DNA of 7,965 bases from Nitrospiraceae bacterium. GTDB taxonomy: Bacteria; Nitrospirota_A; Leptospirillia; Leptospirillales; Leptospirillaceae. Below, in pieces: positions 1 through 4,516 of this stretch; within the stretch, counting starts at the first letter, position 1; each line of letters begins with the position of its first letter. Below the pieces are notes generated by a model. That model saw nothing but the letters and a program-made list of their open reading frames with translations, was not told where the DNA came from and ran no database searches. Made by a program: the position numbers and the translations under genes. The DNA lies in assembly GCA_028064945.1 (NCBI GenBank), contig JAPTWQ010000146.1:1-7965 (forward strand), given 5' to 3'.

Positions 1-224
1 GCGAGGGTGGATTCCCGGAGATCGGCGCACACAAGCGATGCTCCCTCAAAATTGGCTCCCTTGAAAGCGCCTCCCCGAAGATTGGACTTATCAAGATTGG
101 CATTCCTCAGGTCGGCTCCGTTCAAAGGAATTCCGCTTTTCACCGCCGCTTCCACCGTCGGACGGATTTGCTCATCGTCAGACTGAAACAGGATATCTCC
201 TTCGGTATTGCGGATAATTGCCAT
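1..224 (-). CDS. Pentapeptide-repeat protein, 3' end cut by window edge
   Basis: The start is the ATG at 224-222, preceded by GGGAG about 9 nt upstream; 74 codons are visible before the window ends. The first ~36 residues form a non-repetitive lead-in (MAIIRNTEGDILF...). From about residue 37 the chain becomes tandem pentapeptides with a central Leu or Phe and Ala or Ser two positions earlier: ADLRN, ANLDK, SNLRG, GAFKG, ANFEG, ASLVC, ADLRE. This is the signature of the pentapeptide-repeat fold, a right-handed quadrilateral beta-helix. No signal peptide or membrane span is seen, so it is probably cytosolic. It starts 16 nt after the DsrE-family stop and is probably co-transcribed with it. Members of this family range from DNA mimics to proteins of unknown role, and nothing here identifies a specific function. 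Confidence 0.9.
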   Translation of the reverse strand, partial: MAIIRNTEGDILFQSDDEQIRPTVEAAVKSGIPLNGADLRNANLDKSNLRGGAFKGANFEGASLVCADLRESTL

Positions 225-240
225 GGACACGACTCCCTTT

Positions 241-597
241 TCAGAAGGTGATCACCTGGTAGCCTTCAGACAAATAGGCCCGGAGGCTCGGGTGATGGTC
301 GAATTCGTCGATGAGAGCCATCCCTAGGCCCGCGATTTCCGCTTCGACTTCAAAGGCGCCCGCACAAAATCGGCAGACCCCCGCGACATTCTCCCGGACC
401 GCTTCGTAGAGAGGATGGGCGAGATGATCGCTCCGGGAGAGTTCGACGGGCCACTTTGTACCCGCCCCGTCAAAGACGAGGATGCCCGTATCGCCGGCCT
501 CCTTCAGCTCCTTGACCGCAATCAGGGCATTGACGAGACGACCCAGATCGCCGTGCGATTCGGTATCGGCCAGGACAAATACCGCGACTTTCAGCAT
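241..597 (-). CDS. DsrE-family protein (YchN-like sulfur-relay fold)
   Basis: This is a 118-residue cytosolic protein starting at ATG 597-595. The choice is firm because a full AGGAGGT Shine-Dalgarno lies 6 nt upstream; the open frame runs further up to 822 but that part overlaps the neighbouring gene and has no such site. The N-terminus (MLKVAVFVLADTESHGDLGR) followed by an amphipathic helix and ILVFDGAGTKW is the Rossmann-like start of DsrE/DsrF-type proteins. The motif VCRFCAGAF (about residues 73-81) carries the conserved Cys that in family members accepts or transfers sulfane sulfur, here with a second Cys three residues before it. The gene begins 25 nt after the upstream membrane-protein stop and ends 16 nt before the pentapeptide gene. 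Sulfur-relay activity is known for the family (DsrEFH, TusBCD); its substrate here is unknown. Confidence 0.88.
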   Translation of the reverse strand: MLKVAVFVLADTESHGDLGRLVNALIAVKELKEAGDTGILVFDGAGTKWPVELSRSDHLAHPLYEAVRENVAGVCRFCAGAFEVEAEIAGLGMALIDEFDHHPSLRAYLSEGYQVITF

Positions 598-622
598 GAC
601 GGACCTCCTGAAAATTTGTCCT

Positions 623-1303
623 TTACGGACAGAGTTTGTTTGTTGGTCGGACTTTGGGGGTAGTGAAAAACAGGATCCCCTGCCCGTCCCACAACCAACG
701 ACGGGACAGGACCCCAAGAATGCTTCCAAAGACGAGGTGGGCCAGGACAACGGTGATGGGCATGGAAGGCATGTCAACCCCCATGAACCCGATCCCCAAC
801 CCGCTGACCGCAGGACTTGCAAGGAAGATGAGACCGATCACCACCCCGTAAAGGATCCCGATCCAGGCATTTTTTCGTCCCAAAACGAGGACGTAGATGA
901 CCCCGAAACACAAGCCGTTCCAAAAGTGGTACCCCCATCCTGCAAGATCCGTCATCAGGCTGGGCCCTTCCATGATCCGGCCGGTCAACAGGACGCCTAA
1001 AAGTTCAGGAAGATTTCCCGGCATCCCTCCAAAATGGAAACTGATCCCCCGCACCACTTCCAGGCCTCCCGTGGCCAGAAGGCCGGCCGCGGCTCCGGCC
1101 TGGACCCGGTTAAGAAGAAGGTTCATCCGGAGAAGATAGGTCCAAAAAAATAGAAGGAAGAACAGTACCACGGCGGGAACCAGGACCCAGAGTCCCAGCT
1201 TGTCCATGGAGGCGTAGCCGGCCTGCGAAACGGGAAACAGGAGCGGGGGGGCTCCGGCGGCAATAAGGAGCAGGAGGGCTGTGGCCTGTTCGGAGCGTGT
1301 CAT
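623..1303 (-). CDS. Six-span integral membrane protein of unknown function
   Basis: This is a 226-residue hydrophobic protein starting at ATG 1303-1301, with GGGAG about 5 nt upstream. Probable membrane segments by inspection are near residues 7-27, 36-60, 70-90, 125-145, 147-168 and 180-200. The tail after the last span (RRWLWDGQG...) is polar and basic, which suggests a cytosolic C-terminus. A loop rich in Gly, Pro and Met (about residues 90-115, with HFGGMPGNLPELL) lies between spans 3 and 4, and the last span contains HLVFGSILG. That His-containing motif is reminiscent of YagU/DUF6789-type proteins, but I cannot assign the family with confidence. It follows the DUF302 gene after a 60-nt gap containing a strong hairpin, and precedes the DsrE-family gene by 25 nt. 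No catalytic or metal site is recognisable. Confidence 0.85.
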   Translation of the reverse strand: MTRSEQATALLLLIAAGAPPLLFPVSQAGYASMDKLGLWVLVPAVVLFFLLFFWTYLLRMNLLLNRVQAGAAAGLLATGGLEVVRGISFHFGGMPGNLPELLGVLLTGRIMEGPSLMTDLAGWGYHFWNGLCFGVIYVLVLGRKNAWIGILYGVVIGLIFLASPAVSGLGIGFMGVDMPSMPITVVLAHLVFGSILGVLSRRWLWDGQGILFFTTPKVRPTNKLCP

Positions 1304-1329
1304 GATCTCCCTTTCTCGGAAAATCAGTC

Positions 1330-1353
1330 GGGGGAAGAAGGAGTTCTTCCCCC
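1330..1353 (-). terminator. Perfect 10-bp hairpin between DUF302 and membrane-protein genes
   Basis: GGGGGAAGAA (1330-1339) is exactly complementary to TTCTTCCCCC (1344-1353) around a 4-nt loop. It begins 10 nt past the DUF302 stop on the minus strand. Read leftwards, only a short TTTT follows, about 5 nt after the stem, so it is either a weak or partial rho-independent terminator or an mRNA-stabilising processing hairpin. It would lower expression of the three downstream genes relative to the first two, or separate two operons. Confidence 0.55.
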
Positions 1354-1363
1354 AGTTGGCGTT

Positions 1364-1834
1364 TTATCTCAACATTCCGGTCATCATGGCGAGATTCTTG
1401 TCCAGCATCATGCCCATCTTGACCAGCATCGGATCGTGAAAGGCGCCAAGTTCCTTTGAGGGCAGGAGGTAGCTCACGATGGTCTTTCCTTCGTTGTTTT
1501 CATAGATGTTGACCCGGACCGGGATCAAGACTCCCACTCCCTTCTGGGCTGAAAAGAGCTTCTTGCCCATGGAGGGATTTCCGACAAAGAAGGTTTCGGA
1601 GCGGAGGCGGAGGCCCGCCATACCCATCACCTTGCCCTGATTGATTGTCCCCAGGATCATCATTCCGTTTTTTGCGACCAGCTTCTTGAACTGGGAGACG
1701 GTCTGTCCGAAGGAGGAGTGAGAGGTCACTGAGACCAGGCGGCCAGCCGCCCAGCTGGGTTGTGAAAGGCCAGTAAGCCCGAGTACCGTGAAAAGGACCA
1801 GGGCCAGAATCGTCATTCGCGAATTGAATTTCAT
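1364..1834 (-). CDS. Exported DUF302-domain protein
   Basis: This is a 156-residue protein. The start at ATG 1834-1832 is chosen over an in-frame ATG ten codons upstream because AAGGAG sits 6 nt before it. Residues 1-30 are a signal peptide: basic MKFNSR, a hydrophobic core (TILALVLFTVLGLTGL) and a likely cleavage after SWA, so the mature protein is probably periplasmic. The mature part matches the DUF302 pattern: an N-terminal strand with SHSSFGQTVSQFKKLVAKNG, then ETFFVGNPSMGKKLF, and later LIPVRVNIYENNEGKTIVSY, the family's conserved beta-sheet region. The C-terminal ~25 residues are Met-rich (MLVKMGMMLDKNLAMMTGML); Met clusters can bind soft metals such as Cu(I), but that is only suggestive. 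DUF302 has no established biochemical role. It is preceded by the small Cys-rich membrane gene at 35 nt. Confidence 0.87.
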   Translation of the reverse strand: MKFNSRMTILALVLFTVLGLTGLSQPSWAAGRLVSVTSHSSFGQTVSQFKKLVAKNGMMILGTINQGKVMGMAGLRLRSETFFVGNPSMGKKLFSAQKGVGVLIPVRVNIYENNEGKTIVSYLLPSKELGAFHDPMLVKMGMMLDKNLAMMTGMLR

Positions 1835-1869
1835 CGTTTTCTCCTTGGTTGTTTTGAAAATCAATCGAG

Positions 1870-2001
1870 TTAAAACCAGTGAAACATCCAGTGTCCGGCC
1901 GCCGCACCTGCCAAGACCACGACCATTGCGATCATTCCCTTTTCATGGGCACACAGGCCCTTGCGGGACTTGCATGTCTCCATCGTGCACATGACCGACA
2001 T
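1870..2001 (-). CDS. 43-residue Cys-rich single-span membrane peptide
   Basis: The start is taken at ATG 2001-1999, 6 nt from an AAGGAGG Shine-Dalgarno; an in-frame ATG at 2007 abuts that site and is less likely (45 residues). The first 22 residues are polar, with Cys5, Cys10, Cys17 and His19 spaced C-x4-C-x6-C-x-H. They are followed by one hydrophobic segment (about 23-42) and a tail with His37 and His41 near aromatic residues (HWMFHWF). No cleavable signal peptide is seen, so the Cys-bearing end probably stays on one side of the inner membrane as a small anchored metal- or thiol-reactive peptide. It is the first gene of the leftward operon, 35 nt before the DUF302 gene. I recognise no family. 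The strong ribosome site and tight spacing make it a credible gene despite its size. Confidence 0.72.
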   Translation of the reverse strand: MSVMCTMETCKSRKGLCAHEKGMIAMVVVLAGAAAGHWMFHWF

Positions 2002-2104
2002 CGTCATCCTCCTTGAAGTGTACGTCCCGAGAATTCCCCGGATCCTGCGCGGTCCCGGTAGAGGCAAATCCGGGAGCCGAAACCCACCCCCACAGTCCAG
2101 GGCC

Positions 2105-2122
2105 GAGAGGAACGTCCCTCTC
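2105..2122. repeat. Near-perfect 18-bp palindrome, possible operator or leader hairpin
   Basis: GAGAGG (2105-2110) and CCTCTC (2117-2122) are perfect complements around AACGTC, whose core ACGT is itself self-complementary. Only one symmetric base pair of the nine is mismatched. It lies about 105 nt upstream of the small membrane gene start, where either a dimeric regulator site or an mRNA leader hairpin would be plausible. Confidence 0.4.
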
Positions 2123-2135
2123 TACTTGATTAGTC

Positions 2136-2180
2136 GGGGGAGATTCGAAATCATTACATCCCTTTTTTCAGGGGGAGATT
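2136..2180. repeat. Direct repeat of GGGGGAGATT
   Basis: Two exact 10-bp copies lie at 2136-2145 and 2171-2180, a start-to-start spacing of 35 bp, in otherwise AT-leaning DNA upstream of the leftward operon. Paired sites at such spacing could bind a regulator, but chance duplication of a G-rich decamer cannot be excluded. Confidence 0.35.
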
Positions 2181-2265
2181 TTCTTTTGTGAAAAGGTTGG
2201 TTCGTTATAGAAATCAGAAGATGACATAGGCGCAGCGTGGGACAATTTTCCTTGAAAAGCTTCCC

Positions 2266-2296
2266 TTGCGTTGGAGGAAGCTCCAAGGTTTACCCT
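2266..2296 (+). promoter_or_regulatory. MerR-type promoter for the thioredoxin-like gene (19-bp spacer)
   Basis: TTGCGT (2266-2271) and TACCCT (2291-2296) are separated by 19 bp, the overlong spacing typical of MerR-activated promoters. A perfect dyad, TTGGAG (2271-2276) and CTCCAA (2281-2286), sits in the spacer just upstream of its centre, as at known CueR/ZntR-type operators. The downstream edge (AAGGTTTA) also resembles the copA promoter as I remember it. A second, overlapping inverted repeat (AGCTTCC 2258-2264 with GGAAGCT 2276-2282) is present. The start codon at 2393 lies about 97 nt beyond the -10. The likely regulator is MerR protein 1, encoded just downstream. Confidence 0.65.
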
Positions 2297-2392
2297 CAGT
2301 ATTGTCGGTCGAGTCCATCTCCTTGGGCTGTCTTTCTCGGAATTGGACTAAAGCTTTGAGGATGAACGATCAACAAACAAAGGAGAAAGAAA

Positions 2393-2659
2393 ATGGCGAA
2401 CAAACGAACCGTTGAAATTTTCACTGCCGGATGCCCCTTGTGCGAGGAGACTGTCAATCTTGTGAACCGGATCGCCTGTCATTTGTGTGCGGTGACTGTC
2501 CACAGCATGCAGGACCCCGAAACATGTGAACGGGCTAAGGATCTCAGAATTCACGCGATCCCTGTCGTTGTTGTCAATAACCGTCTGGCGGCTTGCTGTG
2601 CAGCAGGAGGGGTTGACGAAGCCGGCCTGAGAGCCGAAGGAGTAGGACAACCTCTGTAA
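2393..2659 (+). CDS. Small thioredoxin-fold protein with seven cysteines
   Basis: This is an 88-residue cytosolic protein with AAAGGAG 7 nt before the ATG. The N-terminal strand VEIFTAG leads into a CPLC active site (Cys14-x2-Cys17), as in thioredoxin/glutaredoxin-like proteins. A second CxxC (CHLC, Cys29-Cys32) follows on the first helix; Pro57 in IHAIPVVVVNN is the expected cis-Pro before strand 3, and a CC pair (Cys68-Cys69) sits in a loop that normally lies near the active site. Cys45 is the seventh. Short thioredoxin-like proteins of this kind, with GCPLC and CC motifs, often accompany MerR regulators and heavy-metal genes. Thiol-disulfide exchange or soft-metal handling is the likely role. 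The promoter at 2266-2296 and the adjacent MerR gene support metal-inducible expression. A hairpin terminator follows 15 nt after the stop. Confidence 0.9.
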   Translation: MANKRTVEIFTAGCPLCEETVNLVNRIACHLCAVTVHSMQDPETCERAKDLRIHAIPVVVVNNRLAACCAAGGVDEAGLRAEGVGQPL

Positions 2660-2673
2660 TACAGGCCGACATG

Positions 2674-2710
2674 GATGGACCACGGGGGGGCCTGTGGTCC
2701 ATCAGTTTTT
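2674..2710 (+). terminator. Rho-independent terminator between thioredoxin-like gene and merR 1
   Basis: GATGGACCAC (2674-2683) pairs perfectly with GTGGTCCATC (2694-2703) around a G-rich 10-nt loop, followed by AG and five Ts (2706-2710). It starts 14 bases after the thioredoxin-like stop and ends 21 bases before the MerR start, so it would terminate or attenuate transcription between the two genes. An apparent longer start for the MerR frame (ATG 2675) lies inside this stem and was rejected. Confidence 0.75.
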
Positions 2711-2731
2711 ATCCCGGAAAGGACGCATTCC

Positions 2732-3301
2732 ATGTTTACCATCGGAAAACTCGCTGAAAAAACAGGCCTCACACCGGATACCCTCCGCTATTACGAGAAG
2801 GAAGGTCTTTTCCGACCGGTCGAATGGAGCGAAATCGGTTACCGGCTTTACGATGCAGAAACAATCCGCAGGATTCGCCTGATCCGGCAGGCCCAGGATT
2901 GCGGCTTCAGTCTTGCTGAAATCCGGGAACTTTTGTTTTTGCAGCAAGAAGATTCGCATCGTTCCGGAGAGATCCGGAAAAGGGTGAGGGAGAAAAAAGA
3001 GGAGCTGGAGAAACGGATTCTAACCATGCAGGCGATGGTGAGGACACTTGATCGCATGGATGGCTTGTGTTGTGAGGAATCCCTGCCCGTTGGAGACTGT
3101 CCCATCCTGATCGCCTTTCAGGACGAGATTGTACGCCCGGAAATCCCCAGGGAAGATCGTCCGACTCAAAAGTTCGGTCAGTTGCAAAAGGGGAAGTTTT
3201 TTCCCAAGTTTAAGGAAGGGACACGATCTTCCACAGAAAGAACAGAAAAGAGAGGATATCCGGTCGACGATGATCCCGAAATCTCAAGGCCGAAGGGGTG
3301 A
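2732..3301 (+). CDS. MerR-family metal-responsive regulator 1 (Ser78, Cys113/Cys114/Cys123)
   Basis: This is a 189-residue cytosolic DNA-binding activator. The start is ATG 2732, with AAAGGA 8 nt upstream. Residues 1-40 form the MerR winged helix-turn-helix (FTIGKLAEKTGLTPDTLRYY, then GYRLYD at about 36-41); residues ~80-110 are the long dimerisation helix. The metal-binding loop reads LCCEESLPVGDCPIL: Cys113, Cys114 and Cys123 match ZntR Cys114/115/124 in spacing, but ZntR's loop His is Leu118 here. The dimer-helix Cys of divalent-metal sensors (ZntR Cys79, MerR Cys82) is Ser78, as in the Cu(I) sensor CueR. That makes a monovalent (Cu, Ag, Au) or mixed specificity plausible. A ~60-residue basic, low-complexity tail follows Cys123, longer than usual for the family. 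Its 3' end overlaps MerR 2 by 18 nt. It probably acts at the 2266-2296 promoter. Confidence 0.92.
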   Translation: MFTIGKLAEKTGLTPDTLRYYEKEGLFRPVEWSEIGYRLYDAETIRRIRLIRQAQDCGFSLAEIRELLFLQQEDSHRSGEIRKRVREKKEELEKRILTMQAMVRTLDRMDGLCCEESLPVGDCPILIAFQDEIVRPEIPREDRPTQKFGQLQKGKFFPKFKEGTRSSTERTEKRGYPVDDDPEISRPKG

Positions 3302-3781
3302 CTTTTTCTTCCATTCCGCGGACTTATTTCTGACAGGAACCTTGATTTTCGGAATTCCTTTTTCCGCGACGGGGGTTTTCAACCTTTCCAGCGTGGGGCA
3401 GATATTGGGGTTCGGAGAATGGAGGCATTCGTCCATGATGCCCATCAGGATCTTTCGAAGGTGCCTGAGGTCCCGAATCTTCTCTTCCACATCCGATATG
3501 TGGGTCTGGATAAGAGTTGCCATCTTGCGACAATTCTCATCCTGGGGCTTGAGGTTCAGCAAAAGAGTGATTTCGTCCAGGGTCATTCCCAACATTTTGG
3601 CTTTCTGGACGAATAGAAGACGGTTCAAGTCCTCTTCTTCATACACCCGGTAGCCCGAGTCCAATCGAATCTTGGGCCTCAGAACGGCGATACGATCATA
3701 ATAACGAAGAGTATGAATCGTCACGCCGGCAAGTTTTGCAAGATGTCCAATTTTATAAGTTCCCTTGGGTTGTTTTTCCAT
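3284..3781 (-). CDS. MerR-family regulator 2 with MerR-like three-cysteine metal site
   Basis: This is a 165-residue regulator read leftwards from ATG 3781-3779, with AGGAGG 7-8 nt upstream. Longer in-frame starts (ATG 3811, ATG 3868) are rejected because they fall next to or upstream of the promoter -10. The winged helix-turn-helix is at about residues 9-47 (YKIGHLAKLAGVTIHTLRYY, GYRVYEEEDL), and the dimerisation helix is near 83-117. Cys84, Cys119 and Cys128 are spaced 35 and 9 residues apart, exactly as Cys82, Cys117 and Cys126 of the mercury sensor MerR, with the loop reading ECLHSPNPNICPTLERL. A divalent soft metal (Hg, Cd, Pb, Zn) is therefore the likely effector, although no mer reductase or transporter genes are visible. 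A ~37-residue basic tail follows. The gene converges on and overlaps MerR 1. Its own promoter (3844-3814) and two rightward promoters share one architecture, implying autoregulation plus control of the DedA-rhodanese and efflux genes. Confidence 0.93.
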   Translation of the reverse strand: MEKQPKGTYKIGHLAKLAGVTIHTLRYYDRIAVLRPKIRLDSGYRVYEEEDLNRLLFVQKAKMLGMTLDEITLLLNLKPQDENCRKMATLIQTHISDVEEKIRDLRHLRKILMGIMDECLHSPNPNICPTLERLKTPVAEKGIPKIKVPVRNKSAEWKKKSPLRP

Positions 3782-3813
3782 AGATAGCCCTCCTGTTGAA
3801 CTGTAGAGACTCA

Positions 3814-3844
3814 TGATCAACCCTCGACTCGAATCTCGAGTCAA
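3814..3844 (-). promoter_or_regulatory. Autoregulatory MerR-type promoter and operator of merR 2
   Basis: Read leftwards, TTGACT (3844-3839), a 19-bp spacer ending AGGGT and TGATCA (3819-3814) make a MerR-type promoter. The -35 and spacer are covered by a perfect palindrome, GACTCGA-ATC-TCGAGTC (3826-3842), and by an overlapping CTCGA/TCGAG dyad (3823-3840) shared in part with the promoter at 5164. The -10 is a poor match to consensus, as expected where activator-induced DNA distortion is needed. The gene's Shine-Dalgarno lies about 20 nt further on. Confidence 0.78.
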
Positions 3845-4030
3845 TCCATTATCAGAATACCGAACCATCAGGTCTTCTGTAAAAACCCGGAAAATGTTCT
3901 CCTTTTTTCATTCGAATGTCATCAGATGCGTGATGCCAACGGGATTCATAGGGTTTCTTTTCTCGTCATCATCCTGATTCTGCTGAGTCGAAGGAGCGTT
4001 CCGTTATTGGCAAAGATTTTAAAATCAGAC

Positions 4031-4061
4031 TTGACTCTCTCCTCGACTCCAGGGTGTAGAC
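4031..4061 (+). promoter_or_regulatory. MerR-type promoter of the DedA-rhodanese gene
   Basis: TTGACT (4031-4036), a 19-bp spacer ending CCAGGGT and GTAGAC (4056-4061) align base for base in layout with the merR 2 and tolC promoters. The dyad in this spacer is weaker than at the other two. The predicted transcript start near 4068 lies about 40 nt before the ATG at 4108, which fits that start and argues against the upstream GTG at 4072. Confidence 0.72.
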
Positions 4062-4107
4062 AGATTGTAATGTGAAAGTCGTCTTGCCTGGGAAAGGGAC
4101 AGACTCC

Positions 4108-4515
4108 ATGGGACTCTTCCTTGAGGAACACAGTTTTTTTCTGGCTGTCCTGTCTGTTTTTCTGGAGCAGCTCGGTCTGCCGATCATCACCCTACCCATT
4201 GTCGCGGGCATTGCCGCTATGTATTCCTCCAGACTCTTCCGGGAAGGAGCACTCGTCATCGCTATCACCTTATCGGCGGTTCTTGCCAACGGCATCTGGT
4301 ACCTCCTGGGATATTTTTCAGAAAACTGGGTGATCCGGCAGGTCTGTCATCTGACCCTCTCCCCGAACATTTTTCTCCGGAAAGCCAAGAAATTCATTGA
4401 GCGTTGGGGGCCGTTGAGTCTCGTTCTGGTCAAGTTTGTGCCAGCCCTCTCCGTCGTCGTCAGCGCTTTGGCCGGCATTCTGCGGATGCCCGTCTCCCTT
4501 TTCTTTCTGTTTTGA
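4108..4515 (+). CDS. DedA/VTT-family membrane protein, N-terminal part of a frameshifted DedA-rhodanese gene
   Basis: Starting at ATG 4108 (AAAGGGAC about 9 nt upstream), 135 codons are read before TGA at 4513-4515. The sequence follows the DedA plan: a re-entrant, Pro-containing hydrophobic segment with FLEQLGLPIITLP (about residues 18-30), a span with LANGIWYLLG (59-68), the amphipathic linker FIERWGPLSLVLVKFVPAL (96-114), and SALAGILRMP (119-128), the family's conserved AG...M region. DedA/VTT proteins sit in the inner membrane and act as lipid scramblases or flippases or affect proton-motive force and cation tolerance. The frame stops in the middle of the expected motif FLLFDALGALLW, which continues directly in the +1 frame. 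The product as read would lack the last DedA spans and the rhodanese domain. It lies under the MerR-type promoter at 4031-4061. Confidence 0.85.
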   Translation: MGLFLEEHSFFLAVLSVFLEQLGLPIITLPIVAGIAAMYSSRLFREGALVIAITLSAVLANGIWYLLGYFSENWVIRQVCHLTLSPNIFLRKAKKFIERWGPLSLVLVKFVPALSVVVSALAGILRMPVSLFFLF

Positions 4516-4516
4516 T
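4510..4516 (+). other. +1 frameshift site (UUU UGA U)
   Basis: In frame, TTT (4510-4512) is followed by the stop TGA (4513-4515). Skipping one T turns this into TTT GAT GCT, joining ...LFFLF to DALGAFAW exactly as expected in a DedA protein. The whole gene 4108-5050 then gives 313 residues. It is either a one-base insertion or sequencing error in the TTTT run, or a programmed +1 shift resembling the CUU UGA site of the RF2 gene prfB. No upstream Shine-Dalgarno-like stimulator is visible, which favours the former. Confidence 0.8.

Larger units (their letters stand above)
2008..2392. other. Divergent intergenic region
   Basis: These 385 bases separate the leftward operon from the rightward thioredoxin-like gene. 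The left half contains a 6-bp-arm hairpin (TCCCGG 2053-2058 with CCGGGA 2070-2075), a near-perfect palindrome at 2105-2122 and a direct repeat at 2136-2180. The right part has the MerR-type promoter at 2266-2296. No convincing promoter could be picked for the leftward genes, and the open frames here are short and lack ribosome sites. Confidence 0.7.
3782..4107. other. Divergent intergenic region between merR 2 and the DedA-rhodanese gene
   Basis: Two back-to-back MerR-type promoters point outward, at 3844-3814 (leftward) and 4031-4061 (rightward). The ~185 bases between them are AT-leaning and contain only a short palindrome, CATTCGAATG (3909-3918). I see no gene or RNA element there. Confidence 0.7.

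Noticed and set aside
598..822. N-terminal extension of the DsrE frame up to 822
   Set aside because: It overlaps the membrane-protein gene, and the strong Shine-Dalgarno is at the internal ATG 597, where the family homology begins.
3129..3653. 174-codon plus-strand frame antisense to merR 2
   Set aside because: The minus strand encodes an unmistakable MerR protein over the same bases, and the plus-strand translation shows no domain.
3909..3918. CATTCGAATG palindrome in the merR 2/DedA intergenic region
   Set aside because: A 10-bp palindrome alone is expected by chance and it is not placed at either promoter.
4072..4107. GTG start at 4072 for the DedA gene
   Set aside because: It lies within a few bases of the predicted transcript start and lacks a ribosome site; the hydrophobic DedA N-terminus begins at ATG 4108.
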